Of a DNA stretch of 34,395 bases, positions 1 to 8,637 are shown one piece after another. Made by a program: the position numbers and the translations under genes. Each line of letters starts with the position of its first letter. Within the stretch, counting starts at the first letter, position 1. The notes under the pieces are model-generated. The model was not told the DNA's origin, did not search any database, and saw only the letters and a program-made list of their open reading frames with translations. The stretch lies in contig JANQRV010000368.1 of the NCBI GenBank assembly GCA_028284395.1, forward strand, positions 1 through 34,395. Direction: 5' to 3'. The DNA is from Saprospiraceae bacterium. Lineage in GTDB: Bacteria > Bacteroidota > Bacteroidia > Chitinophagales > Saprospiraceae.

Positions 1-423
1 TATTTTGACCAGCCTCACTCAGCCGACCTGTTGATTCAATACCGGAATCGTGGTCGCTGGCTTTTCTCGCTGCAATGGCAATTCCATTCGGGAGGTGCCG
101 TCACCCTGCCCGTCGGTAGCTATCAATACGATGATACCATCGTACCCATTTACGGTGAGCGGAACGGCCAGCGCTTGCCCGATTATCATCGATTGGATCT
201 GTCGGCTACTCTGTATCGAAAATCCCGACCCGGTCAACTCAACCAGTCTTTTTGGGCTTTCGGATTGTACAATGCCTATTTCCGCAAGAATACGCTGTCG
301 ATCGACATTCTACCGAAGAAAGAAGCCGGTACGGATAATGTGCCCGACCCCACGGATGTCCGGGCCTTTAAGACCTATATTTTTGGAATGATTCCTTCTG
401 TCGGTTATAACTTTAAATTCTAG
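1..423 (+). CDS. TonB-dependent receptor, C-terminal end (partial)
   Basis: The reading frame is open from the first base, so the gene begins upstream of the window; only the last 140 residues are seen. They alternate aromatic and polar residues as in an outer-membrane beta-barrel. The segment RLPDYHRLDLSATLYRK is typical of the last strands of TonB-dependent receptors, and the protein ends in SVGYNFKF, a terminal strand with a C-terminal aromatic residue of the kind recognised by the BAM machinery. The family imports ligands such as siderophores, peptides or glycans across the outer membrane, powered by TonB-ExbBD; the ligand cannot be read from this fragment. The DUF4249 lipoprotein gene starts two bases after the stop, so the two are almost certainly co-transcribed. 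The family call is firm; the substrate is unknown. Confidence 0.87.
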   Translation, partial: YFDQPHSADLLIQYRNRGRWLFSLQWQFHSGGAVTLPVGSYQYDDTIVPIYGERNGQRLPDYHRLDLSATLYRKSRPGQLNQSFWAFGLYNAYFRKNTLSIDILPKKEAGTDNVPDPTDVRAFKTYIFGMIPSVGYNFKF

Positions 424-425
424 AG

Positions 426-1307
426 ATGGTACACAAAAATCGTACTTTCTTTTTCCGCGCTTTTGAAAGACTCTTGGCCCTAAGCTGCGGCTTGGCATTG
501 GCCGGATGCATTGAGGAAATACCATTAAAAACCCTGGATCAAACTGCAGCCAATTTAGTGATAGAAGGGCGCATCAGCAGCGAATTACGGGAGCATGAGA
601 TCCGGTTAACCCGCAGTGCTGATTTTGCAGCATTTGAGGAACCGGCACCCATTCAAAACGCAACAGTTACCATCGAAGGGGGAGGAGAGATCTACGATCT
701 ACGAGAAGTAAATCCAGGGATTTACCGAACCGATAGTTTGGCGGGTGTTCCCGGAGAGGAATACCGGTTAACGGTCTTGATTGAAGGTCAGGCCTACCGG
801 GCATCAGACCGGATGCCGACCATTCCGTCGCCCTTTGATCCGGTGGTATTCGGTCGCAGGAATGATTTCCTGGATTTTGAATTTCGCCGACATCAGTTTG
901 GTTTCTTGGAGCCCAATCTCTGGGAAATACATCTTTCCCGCGATAGCGTACCCTTTGATCTGACAAGGATCGACCCTTCTGAATTAGGGAAGCAAGTTGG
1001 CGTGGAGGTCTCTGAAGATTACAACTATGTTTTTACCTATTACACCCATCCCAGTATCGAGGTCAATGGTCTGCTGAATTTTGACATCCCACATTCTTAC
1101 GGTTTTAATTCCGGATTTGAAATTACGCAAAAGAAGTTCGGCATTTCAGAACCCTATTATCAATTTCTGCGCTCCATTTTCATGGAGACCGAATGGAGAG
1201 GCACCATTTTTCCGTCCATTCCCGCCAACGTTCAAGGTAACGTTGAGGGTGCTTTTGGGTACTTCAGCGCCGTAAGTGTTGCGTCCTTATCTTTTAGGCC
1301 TGGTTGA
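426..1307 (+). CDS. DUF4249 family outer-membrane lipoprotein
   Basis: This 293-residue protein has a basic N-terminus, a hydrophobic stretch and a lipobox LAGC with the acylated cysteine at residue 28, so it should be a lipoprotein. The mature part fits DUF4249: an early beta-sandwich segment (NLVIEGRISSELREHEIRL), a middle with IPSPFDPVVF, and a C-terminal GNVEGAFGYFSAVSV, the usual closing motif. DUF4249 proteins are found in Bacteroidota next to TonB-dependent receptors, which is the arrangement here (two-base gap to the preceding stop). By analogy with SusD-like partners it may be the surface lid or ligand-binding partner of that receptor, but this is inference. Length is normal for the family. 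The downstream LysE gene is convergent, 21 bases away. Confidence 0.85.
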   Translation: MVHKNRTFFFRAFERLLALSCGLALAGCIEEIPLKTLDQTAANLVIEGRISSELREHEIRLTRSADFAAFEEPAPIQNATVTIEGGGEIYDLREVNPGIYRTDSLAGVPGEEYRLTVLIEGQAYRASDRMPTIPSPFDPVVFGRRNDFLDFEFRRHQFGFLEPNLWEIHLSRDSVPFDLTRIDPSELGKQVGVEVSEDYNYVFTYYTHPSIEVNGLLNFDIPHSYGFNSGFEITQKKFGISEPYYQFLRSIFMETEWRGTIFPSIPANVQGNVEGAFGYFSAVSVASLSFRPG

Positions 1308-1328
1308 GAGACGTTTGCGGCAAATCCC

Positions 1329-1958
1329 TCAGTGATTGGCTCTCTTGACGGTCGAAAGCAATAAGCCGCTCAGAATCAATAAGCTACCTACAATTTTGTT
1401 TTGTAGGGACACCTTCTCCTGATCCTCCAAGTAGGCTTTCAATTTATTGGCAAACCTTGCGTACAGCATCAGGCACAGTCCGTCCAAAAATAAGAAAGTA
1501 ACGGCTAAGATGATGATCTGCGGTAGAAAAGGGAGAGACTCACTGATAAATAAAGGAAATAATGTGGCGAAGAAAAGAATGGCTTTGGGATTCGCTGCCG
1601 ACATGAGAAAACCTTCGGTATACAAATTCAGAAAGGTCCTATTATTGTTTAGGGTCATATCCATTTCCGTCGCCGGCTTTTCCAGGATTTTCCGGATCCC
1701 CATGTAAATCAAATAGGCTACACCCAACCACTTCAGCAATCCAAATATTTCGCCGGAAGTGACTACGATCGATGCCAACCCGGCGGAAGCCAGGGCTATT
1801 TGCAATAAATTGGCGGATAAATCTCCCAAAATCGTGCCCGTCGTCTTTTGGAAACCGTACTTCATACTGTTGGCGCTTGCCAGTAATACACTTGGACCGG
1901 GGGTTAGGGTCAGAATCAACGTGGTACCTATAAAAGAAAGCCAGACGAATGTGTCCAT
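1329..1958 (-). CDS. LysE/RhtB family amino-acid exporter
   Basis: The 209-residue protein is made almost entirely of hydrophobic helices (about six). It opens with the family signature: FIGTTLILTLTPGPSVLLA near residues 10-28, followed by GFQKTTGTILGDLSANLL and a helix containing KWLGVAYLIYMGIRKI (about 75-90). LysE/RhtB proteins export amino acids or derivatives such as homoserine, threonine or lysine across the inner membrane, driven by the proton gradient; the substrate cannot be told here. Length is typical. It is transcribed alone, divergent from the PadR gene, and has a plausible Bacteroidota promoter at 1978-2008. Confidence 0.88.
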   Translation of the reverse strand: MDTFVWLSFIGTTLILTLTPGPSVLLASANSMKYGFQKTTGTILGDLSANLLQIALASAGLASIVVTSGEIFGLLKWLGVAYLIYMGIRKILEKPATEMDMTLNNNRTFLNLYTEGFLMSAANPKAILFFATLFPLFISESLPFLPQIIILAVTFLFLDGLCLMLYARFANKLKAYLEDQEKVSLQNKIVGSLLILSGLLLSTVKRANH

Positions 1959-1977
1959 ATTCGAATTTTTTTTTACT

Positions 1978-2008
1978 GCAATTTAAGGAAGAGTTGCTAT
2001 TCTACAAA
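1978..2008 (-). promoter_or_regulatory. Candidate promoter of the LysE-family gene
   Basis: Read on the minus strand, TTTG (2008-2005) is followed after 19 bases by TAAATTGC (1985-1978). This resembles the Bacteroidota housekeeping pattern TTTG-N19-TAnnTTTG, with an exact -33 box and a partial -7 box. The predicted start of transcription would lie about 13 bases before the ATG at 1958. The placement is right but the -7 match is imperfect. Confidence 0.4.
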
Positions 2009-2050
2009 AGCATCAGTTGGTCGCACAATGCCTTGTCCCGGCCCGATTCC

Positions 2051-2098
2051 CCAGTTCTTAAGAACTGGCAAATCTAAAGATTTGCCAAGTCTTAGGAA
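2051..2098. repeat. Intergenic palindromic element (nested inverted repeats)
   Basis: Two palindromes share two bases: a perfect 18-bp one, CCAGTTCTTAAGAACTGG (2051-2068), and GGCAAATCTAAAGATTTGCC (2067-2086, 9-bp arms, 2-base loop). The second extends into 21-base arms (2055-2075 and 2078-2098) with three mismatches, so the strand could fold into a hairpin of about 44 bases. It lies between divergent genes and has no T-tract, so it is not an ordinary terminator. It may be a REP/MITE-like palindrome or a double operator. Confidence 0.6.
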
Positions 2099-2110
2099 TT
2101 CTAAAGGCCG

Positions 2111-2164
2111 ATTTACTTAACAAAAGTGTAGTAAATTTATTATCTTTACTTTTGTTAAGTAAAT
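2111..2164 (+). promoter_or_regulatory. PadR promoter with 17-bp perfect inverted repeat (probable auto-operator)
   Basis: ATTTACTTAACAAAAGT at 2111-2127 returns as its exact reverse complement at 2148-2164, separated by 20 bases. The right arm also lies in a smaller symmetric site, TTTACTT-N5-AAGTAAA (2145-2163). That site covers TACTTTTG (2147-2154), a match to the Bacteroidota -7 element TAnnTTTG. The ATG of the PadR gene follows at 2173. PadR proteins bind inverted repeats at their own promoters, so autorepression by occlusion of the -7 box is the natural reading; binding itself is inference. Confidence 0.65.
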
Positions 2165-2172
2165 ATTGTGCC

Positions 2173-2499
2173 ATGAAATTACCGTCATTGGGAGAATTTG
2201 AAGAGTTGGTATTGTTGACCGTAGCGGCTCAACACGACGAGGCCTATGGGGTTTCCATTAAAGAAAGTCTCGAAGCAAAGCTCGATAAAAAGATCAATAT
2301 CAGTGCCATTCACGTGGTATTGAAACGAATGTATGAAAAGGGGTTTGTGGAATCTCGGTTCGGGGGAATTACGGGCGAGCGCGGTGGCCGAAGGAAGAAA
2401 TTTTACGTAATTACCATGAAAGGTAAACAGGCCCTGGATCAGCAGTATGAAATCAGAACCAGCATTTATCAGCAGATACCACAAATCAGATTTAGTTAA
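2173..2499 (+). CDS. PadR family transcriptional regulator
   Basis: This 108-residue protein is a short PadR winged helix: an N-terminal segment LGEFEELVLLTVAA, then DEAYGVSIKESLE, the recognition region SAIHVVLKRMYEKGFVESR and the wing TGERGGRRKKFYVIT. PadR proteins are dimeric, usually repressors that respond to small molecules. The frame is open to a TTG at 2152, but ATG 2173 is preferred because the homologous proteins in this window begin with the same M-x(2,3)-LG-x-(F/L)-E pattern, and because the TTG lies inside the inverted repeat. The stop TAA overlaps the ATG of the following permease by one base (TAATG), implying translational coupling and probably control of that permease. Two paralogues occur at 14949-15278 and 25444-25767. 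Confidence 0.88.
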   Translation: MKLPSLGEFEELVLLTVAAQHDEAYGVSIKESLEAKLDKKINISAIHVVLKRMYEKGFVESRFGGITGERGGRRKKFYVITMKGKQALDQQYEIRTSIYQQIPQIRFS

Positions 2500-5123
2500 T
2501 GAAGAACTCGCCGCCAAAATATGCCCTCCGCTTTCTGCGCTGGTTTTGTCGTCCGGATTATCTCGAAGAGATAGAAGGGGATTTACTGGAGCTATTTGAA
2601 AAACAAGTTGAGCAAACCCCACGAAAGGCGAATTGGAACTTTCGCTGGCAGGTTTTGCGCCATTTTCGTCCGGATTTTATCCGATCCTTCAATCATTATT
2701 CTCTAATCAATGGTGCTATGTACAGAAACTATTTCAAAACCGCCTGGCGTAATTTGTTGAAGCAAAGATTGTATTCCATGATCAATCTTTCGGGACTCAC
2801 CGTCGGTATGGCCTGTTTTATTTTGATTGCCTTTTATGTCCAGTATGAACTGAGCTACGACACCAGTCACGAAAAGGCCGATCAGATCTACCGGGTCATT
2901 CAACAACAAGAGGGCAACGCTTTTAGAGGGACAGATTTTTTTGCGGTGACTCCTGAACCTCTGGGGCCGGCACTACTCGAATCGTTTCCGGAGGTGGAGG
3001 CGACAGCAACGGTAACCGATCCCCGCTATGCATCGGAAAAGGTGATATTATCGTATGAAGAGAAGGTGTTTTCGCCGAGAATTCTGTATGCGGACGCAGA
3101 TATTTTTGATGTTTTTACCATTCCGGTTCTCGACGGAGCAGGTGGAGCGGCTTTGGAAGATCCCAACTCCATTTTGTTGAGTCGATCCTTGGCCCGGAAA
3201 TACTTTGGGGATGAATCGGCATTGGGTAAACACCTGGTCTTTAACAACGAACGCCCATTGACGGTAAAAGGGGTGTTCGAAGACCGGCCGGAGAATCAAC
3301 ATTTGGTTTTTGATTACCTCGTGTCGATTAAGAACTATGACCAGTATCAATTTGACGTAGGCCGTTGGGGCAGCAACAATTATCGCACCTATCTGGTGCT
3401 CCGGCAAGGGCATGATTACAAAGCACTGGAGCAGAAGTTCGCAGTATTCGACGATGAAATAGAAGCGGCCTACGGGAACGCTCCGTTCCGGGCCGAATTC
3501 TTTCTGCAGCCGGTGCAGGATATTTATTTACATTCCGTGGCCAATTTTGAGTCTGCTTCGGTCAGCGACATCCGTTATATCTACTTATTTGTCTCGATCG
3601 CCTTTATCATTCTGTTATTGGCCGCCGTCAATTACATGAATCTGACGACGGCTCGTTCCTTCAGCCGGTCGAGAGAGGTAGGGGTGCGCAAGGTGTTGGG
3701 TGCCCGGAGGTCCCAATTGATTAGCCAGTTGTTGGGCGAATCCTTCTTGTTAACTCTGATCAGTTTTGTCTTGGCGCTGTCCTTGGTTTTCATGATTTTG
3801 CCTTTATTCAATAATCTAATCGGTCGGCCGATACCGTTTGATATCGTTGGAAGTCGGTGGTTTTTAATCGCCATGTTCCTGACGGCCATATCAATTGGTG
3901 GTTTGTCCGGTCTTTATCCCGCCTTTTTTCTTTCTGCCGTTACCACCGTTCAGGCCATCAAGGGGAATTTCCTAAAGCGTTTCGGCCGGGGCGTTTTTAT
4001 TCGGAATAGCCTGATCATCGGACAGTTTGCCACCGCCGTCGTATTGGCGGTCAGCAGTCTGGTCGTCTACCAACAACTCCAATATGTTCAAAATAAAAAA
4101 CTGGGCTTCAACCGAGACCAAGTAGCCTACGTCCCTTTCTATTTCAAAATGGTCGAAGACAATTACGAACTGATTCGAAGGGACCTATTGATGCATCCAC
4201 AGATTGAAAAGGTGGCGATTTCGACGGCCTTACCGATCAATACGGACAATCAAGGACTGGTGAATCGTTGGGAGGGCAATGATGGAGAAAGAAACATCTA
4301 CTGCTATCGGCATCAGGTGGATTATCATTTTCTCGATTTGTTTGAGATCGATTTGCTGGAAGGGCGAAACTTTTCCCTCGAACATTCTACTGACTCTACC
4401 AGCAGTTATATCCTCAATGAATCGGCGGTGGCCGCCATCGGCTGGACCCCTACTTCCGCGCTCGGCAAAGGATTTCGAAATGGACAAGTGATTGGCGTTG
4501 TTAAGGACTTCCATTTTCAACCCATGGATTTGAATATTGAACCCATGTATATGATGTTGCGGTCTCCCCAAAATACTTATGGCAACTATGGCAATATATC
4601 AATCAAGATTAAGATGGATGATGTGGCCGGGACATTGGCCCACATCGAACAGTCCTTTCAAAAATTTGCTCCCAATCTTCCTTTCGAATCCCATTTCCTG
4701 GATGAATCCTATAACCAACAGTATGAAACGGAAAGGCGATTGGGTAATGCCTTTAATATATTTACGATTTTGGCACTGTTCATTGCCTCCGTTGGTCTGT
4801 TTGGATTGGTTTCTCACATCGTTGTGATCCGGACCAAGGAGATCGGTGTTCGCAAGGTGCTGGGAGCATCGGTAACTAGTATTGTAAAGCTGCTTTCCAA
4901 AGACTTTTTGTGGCTGGTCGTCATTTCAATTCTCGTAGCGGTTCCAATTGCGTGGTACCTTATGCGACATTGGCTACAGGGTTTTGCTTACAGAATTGAT
5001 ATGCCGTGGTGGGCATTCGGTTGTGCCGCATTGACTACCCTTGTCGTATCCCTCTTAACGGTGGGTTGGCAAAGTGCCCGAGCAGCGATTGCCAATCCAG
5101 TGGATTCGTTGCGAGATGAATAG
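2499..5123 (+). CDS. MacB/FtsX-type ABC transporter permease with N-terminal prefix domain
   Basis: This 874-residue protein begins with a soluble prefix (about residues 5-70; ALRFLRWFCRPDYLEEIEGD) that recurs in the permeases at 12329-14956 and 22824-25436. A typical permease start, MYRNYFKTAWRNLLKQ, follows at Met74 (nucleotide 2718). Then come a first membrane helix, a periplasmic MacB-type core domain (about 94-340), an FtsX block with EVGVRKVLGA near 392-402, a second periplasmic domain, and a second FtsX block with KEIGVRKVLGAS near 780. Such proteins form the membrane part of type VII ABC systems, which move or release substrates at the periplasmic face using a cytoplasmic ATPase; none is encoded here. 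Its ATG overlaps the PadR stop. The substrate is unknown; export of peptides, lipoproteins or toxic compounds is possible. Confidence 0.9.
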   Translation: MKNSPPKYALRFLRWFCRPDYLEEIEGDLLELFEKQVEQTPRKANWNFRWQVLRHFRPDFIRSFNHYSLINGAMYRNYFKTAWRNLLKQRLYSMINLSGLTVGMACFILIAFYVQYELSYDTSHEKADQIYRVIQQQEGNAFRGTDFFAVTPEPLGPALLESFPEVEATATVTDPRYASEKVILSYEEKVFSPRILYADADIFDVFTIPVLDGAGGAALEDPNSILLSRSLARKYFGDESALGKHLVFNNERPLTVKGVFEDRPENQHLVFDYLVSIKNYDQYQFDVGRWGSNNYRTYLVLRQGHDYKALEQKFAVFDDEIEAAYGNAPFRAEFFLQPVQDIYLHSVANFESASVSDIRYIYLFVSIAFIILLLAAVNYMNLTTARSFSRSREVGVRKVLGARRSQLISQLLGESFLLTLISFVLALSLVFMILPLFNNLIGRPIPFDIVGSRWFLIAMFLTAISIGGLSGLYPAFFLSAVTTVQAIKGNFLKRFGRGVFIRNSLIIGQFATAVVLAVSSLVVYQQLQYVQNKKLGFNRDQVAYVPFYFKMVEDNYELIRRDLLMHPQIEKVAISTALPINTDNQGLVNRWEGNDGERNIYCYRHQVDYHFLDLFEIDLLEGRNFSLEHSTDSTSSYILNESAVAAIGWTPTSALGKGFRNGQVIGVVKDFHFQPMDLNIEPMYMMLRSPQNTYGNYGNISIKIKMDDVAGTLAHIEQSFQKFAPNLPFESHFLDESYNQQYETERRLGNAFNIFTILALFIASVGLFGLVSHIVVIRTKEIGVRKVLGASVTSIVKLLSKDFLWLVVISILVAVPIAWYLMRHWLQGFAYRIDMPWWAFGCAALTTLVVSLLTVGWQSARAAIANPVDSLRDE

Positions 5124-5196
5124 CGGTTAGGAGATTGATAAAAGAATCTTCAAAAGTTGTACCTTCCAAGGAGCAATGAAGTAAAAACCGACTGAC

Positions 5197-7629
5197 ATGT
5201 TTCGAAATCATCTGAAAGTAGCCCTGCGCAACATCCGCAAGAATGGCATTTACACAGCCGTTAATCTCATCAGCTTGACCGTTGGTATTGCTGCTGTCCT
5301 CCTCATTTTCCGAATGGTGAGCTACGAATTGAGTTTCAATCGAAACTTCACCAATTACGATCGTATTGTACGTGTCGTTGCAGTGGATAAGACTCCCGAC
5401 GGTGACGAAGAGTATTCGGTTTGTACACCCATTCCGGCAATGGACGTCATGGATGAAACGGTCAGTCAATTTGAGCGGATGAGTAGGGTCAAGGAATTTT
5501 GGGTGATGTTGTCACAGCCCGATCCGAATGGTGGTCCCCCATTGAAGAAATTGAATATGGAAGATGAAACGACCGGCTTCTTTGTCGAGCCTGAATTCTT
5601 CGCTATTTTCGACCTGAACTGGCTGATCGGGGATCCACTAACCGCCGTTTCTGAACCCAATACCATTGTGCTCACGGAAAGTTGGGCCAAAAAGTTTTTT
5701 GCCGATCCGGGGGAGGCGATGGGGCAGTCTTTGTTGATGGATAATGTGGTGCCCGTCACTGTTCGGGGAATTGTAGCCGATCTGCCGAATAACTGCGATT
5801 TTCCGATTCCGTTTTTCTCCGGCTGGGAAACCTTAAAGGCTCACCGGGAACATTTTTTCTACAGTGAAAATTGGGGTAGTTGCAGTTCTAATAACCAAGT
5901 CTATGCGCTGCTAAATAATGCGGGGCAAATGCCCGCTGCCAATGAAGTACTGCGGGACGTTGGAGGTGAGCACTATAAAAACCGCCGAAGCGGAAAGGAG
6001 CGTTACCACGTTCTGCAACCTTTGGCCACGTTGCATTTTGACGACCGATGGGGGCATTCAGGAACACATCGGATCAGCAAAACGCGCCTGGGGATTTTGG
6101 CCGGGATCGGGGTGTTGATCATTGTTATGGCTTGTTTCAATTTTATTAATCTGGCCACGGCACAGTCGCTCGTGCGCGCAAAGGAGGTAGGGGTCCGAAA
6201 AACGTTGGGGGGAGAACGGGGGCAATTGGTTGCTCAATTCATGAGTGAAACCGGTGTTATTGTGATTGCAGCGGTCGGTATCGGTGTCGTATTGGCCTGG
6301 TTGTGCTTGCCGATGCTTCGGCACGTTTCGGACGTACCAGCGGGCTTGCCATTTTTGACAGATCCCCTGCTTTGGTCGTTTTTGGGCTTGCTGATCCTTG
6401 TTGTCACAGTCTTGGCCGGATTATATCCCTCCATGGCACTTGCCAGCTTCAAGCCCATTAATGCATTGAATAACCAATCGAGGAAAGGCCGTTGGTCGGG
6501 TACCACATTACGGAAGTCTTTGGTCGTTTTGCAATTTGTGATTGCTCAGGGCTTAATCATAGCTGCGATGATTGCTCTTTTACAATTGAACTATATCCGT
6601 TCTCACGACCTTGGGTTCTCCCAGGATTTGGTCTACACCTTTAGTATGGGTGTCGATAGTGCTTCGATTGCTCGCCAGGGTGCCTTGAAACAGGGACTAT
6701 TGCGCATCCCGTCGGTTGAGCATGTGAGCTTCAGCAGTGACCAACCATTGTCGAGCAATACCTGGGCTAGTAATTTTCGGTACGCCTCCCGCCCGGAAGA
6801 TGAACCTTTCCCCATCACCTTGAAGTTTTGTGATACGGACTATCAAGAAACCTATGGTTTGGAACTGTTGGCGGGAAAATGGTACCCACCGTCCGATACC
6901 ATTCGACAAGGCGTTGTCAATGAGACCTTGCTCCGCAAACTGGGGGTGGCCGATGCCCAGGAAGCGGTTGGCCAAACCCTGCGCCTAGGCCGAAGTAGAG
7001 AAGTGAAAATTACGGGTGTCGTAGCCGATTTTCATACGCATTCTTTCCATCGAGAACACCTGCCGTTACTGCTCACTACCCGGAAAGAGTATTACTGGGA
7101 GGTCGGGGCGAAGATTCAACCGAACGATCTGGCGGGAACCCTTGCTGCGATCGAAGGGGTACACGATCAGGTCTTACCGGAGCAAGTCTTTGAAGGATCG
7201 TTTCTCGATGAAGAGATTGCCGAGTATTACGAAGATGAAAACCGACTCTCCACAACTTGTAAGAGTTTTGGTCTTCTCGCCATTCTCATATCCTGCCTGG
7301 GGCTATTTGGCCTGGCAACGCACGCTGCCCGTCAACGAACAAAAGAAATTGGTGTGCGCAAGGTGCTGGGAGCATCGGTTGCCAACATCACCAATTTGTT
7401 GGCGAGGGATTTTCTGGGGCTCGTGATTATTGCCCTGATCCTCGCCGCCCCACTTGCTTACTATCTGATGAGCCGTTGGTTGGAAGCATTTGTTTTTCGA
7501 ATCGATATTCAATGGTGGGTCTTTGCCTTTGCCGGAATTCTTTCCATCTTGATCGCTTTTCTTACGGTCAGCATCCAGGGAATTCGGGCAGCATTGGTCA
7601 ATCCGGTAGAAAGTTTGCGCAATGAATAG
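5197..7629 (+). CDS. MacB/FtsX-type ABC transporter permease without prefix
   Basis: This 810-residue protein starts directly at the membrane part (MFRNHLKVALRNIRKNG). It has the double layout helix-MacB core-FtsX, repeated twice, with KEVGVRKTLGG near residue 328 and KEIGVRKVLGAS near 716, the cytoplasmic coupling segments of FtsX domains. It lies 73 bases after the first permease on the same strand with no terminator between them, so it is probably the third gene of the PadR-led operon, and the two permeases may form a heterodimer. No ATPase gene is nearby. Its stop codon abuts the stop of the convergent propeller gene (TAG at 7627-7629 and 7630-7632 reversed) with no intervening base, so no separate terminator fits there. 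Confidence 0.9.
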   Translation: MFRNHLKVALRNIRKNGIYTAVNLISLTVGIAAVLLIFRMVSYELSFNRNFTNYDRIVRVVAVDKTPDGDEEYSVCTPIPAMDVMDETVSQFERMSRVKEFWVMLSQPDPNGGPPLKKLNMEDETTGFFVEPEFFAIFDLNWLIGDPLTAVSEPNTIVLTESWAKKFFADPGEAMGQSLLMDNVVPVTVRGIVADLPNNCDFPIPFFSGWETLKAHREHFFYSENWGSCSSNNQVYALLNNAGQMPAANEVLRDVGGEHYKNRRSGKERYHVLQPLATLHFDDRWGHSGTHRISKTRLGILAGIGVLIIVMACFNFINLATAQSLVRAKEVGVRKTLGGERGQLVAQFMSETGVIVIAAVGIGVVLAWLCLPMLRHVSDVPAGLPFLTDPLLWSFLGLLILVVTVLAGLYPSMALASFKPINALNNQSRKGRWSGTTLRKSLVVLQFVIAQGLIIAAMIALLQLNYIRSHDLGFSQDLVYTFSMGVDSASIARQGALKQGLLRIPSVEHVSFSSDQPLSSNTWASNFRYASRPEDEPFPITLKFCDTDYQETYGLELLAGKWYPPSDTIRQGVVNETLLRKLGVADAQEAVGQTLRLGRSREVKITGVVADFHTHSFHREHLPLLLTTRKEYYWEVGAKIQPNDLAGTLAAIEGVHDQVLPEQVFEGSFLDEEIAEYYEDENRLSTTCKSFGLLAILISCLGLFGLATHAARQRTKEIGVRKVLGASVANITNLLARDFLGLVIIALILAAPLAYYLMSRWLEAFVFRIDIQWWVFAFAGILSILIAFLTVSIQGIRAALVNPVESLRNE

Positions 7630-8498
7630 CTATTTGTCGGGAAAGCTGTTCTCATCCGAGATCTTAAGTTCTTTCCCTTCCATGTCTACGGCAAACAGTG
7701 CCGGTAGGCCGGGTTCACTTCCTTCGGAAACATCTCTGGTAAAAGTGATGTAGCGACCGTCGGGCGACCAGGCCGGATAAAAAGCCTGATACCCCTTTTT
7801 ACGAACCAGGGTTTTCGATGGACCTCCTGAAGCCGGCATGATATGAATTTCAAAAACACCTTTGATGACGGTGACAAAACAGATCTCGGTGCCGTCAGGC
7901 GACCAACTTTGATGGAATTCGGACGCCTCCGTATCGGTCAGCCGCCGTGGGTTCGATCCGTCGATATTCGCGACGTAGAGATCGGCGGGAGCATCAGCTT
8001 CTTTGCTGCTTCGGAAAAGAATGCTTTTGCCGTCCGGAGACCATTTGGGAGTGGATTCCAAAGCCTCCGTGAAAGTTATCTGCCGATGTTTTTTCCTTTT
8101 CGGTTGGCGATATAGAGTTGTTGATTGCCCGATCGATTACTGGCAAAAACAAATGATTTACCATCGGGTGAAAAGTGGGCGTCTTCACTATCAGCATTGG
8201 TCTCAGTTAGCCTTTTAAGCCTTTTTCCATCCGAACGGATCCGGTAGATCTCGTGATGGCCATCCCGAACGGACGTGAAGAGGAGGTGTTTGCCATTGGG
8301 TGACCACTGCGGTGCGAAATCACGCTCCGGATGTTGATCCAGGATTCGAAATTGACTACCGTCGCGATTGACAATGTAAATGTCTTCGATCTTATGTATG
8401 TAAAAGAAGGCAATGGATTGGCCATCGGGCGACCAGACCTGAGCCTGCAAATCCAAGGATAAGATGAAGCAGAGACCAATTAGGAGACGAACGATCAT
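7630..8498 (-). pseudogene. PD40/TolB-like six-bladed beta-propeller protein, interrupted by a frameshift
   Basis: Two frames read end to end make one secreted propeller. The first (ATG 8498 to TAA 8076) has a signal peptide (MIVRLLIGLCFILSLDLQAQ) and three blade motifs: WSPDGQSIAF, WSPNGKHLLF and FSPDGKSFVF. The second (to the stop at 7630) has three more: WSPDGKSILF, WSPDGTEICF and WSPDGRYITF. Six blades make a complete TolB-type ring, so the two pieces belong together. The break is one base: the expected codons would be ATC CGG where the sequence has ATCGG. The break directly follows an in-phase A AAA AAC heptamer (8094-8088), and a -1 slip there enters exactly the second frame. It may be a decayed gene, a sequencing error or programmed frameshifting. 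The frame is open to 8651, but ATG 8498 is chosen because the signal peptide starts there. It follows the S41 peptidase by 139 bases. Confidence 0.75.
8088..8094 (-). other. Candidate -1 ribosomal slippery site (A AAA AAC)
   Basis: On the minus strand the codons are GGA AAA AAC ATC GGC AGA TAA. The heptamer A AAA AAC is in the X XXY YYZ phase needed for tandem -1 slippage. After the slip, translation continues CAT CGG CAG ATA ACT TTC into the three downstream propeller blades. The zero-frame stop comes four codons after AAC. I see no strong pseudoknot downstream, only a weak GGAG/CTCC pairing, so programmed slippage is unproven. Confidence 0.4.
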
Positions 8499-8637
8499 TT
8501 GCGCTGATTTTTTGCGGAAATTTAGGGATCGTGCTTCATTATTGCCGGTATTCTTTGTACGGCTACTTCTATTCGTACTTTTTTGCCGGACACTTGCGTT
8601 TTGCCTGCTGTTGTGAGGTGACAGCGCAATACCTTCT

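Noticed and set aside
2499..2717. Possibility that the prefix is a separate gene, with the permease starting at Met74
   Set aside because: The frame is continuous, the start overlaps the PadR stop, and the same fusion is present in two paralogues; an internal start remains possible but is not needed.
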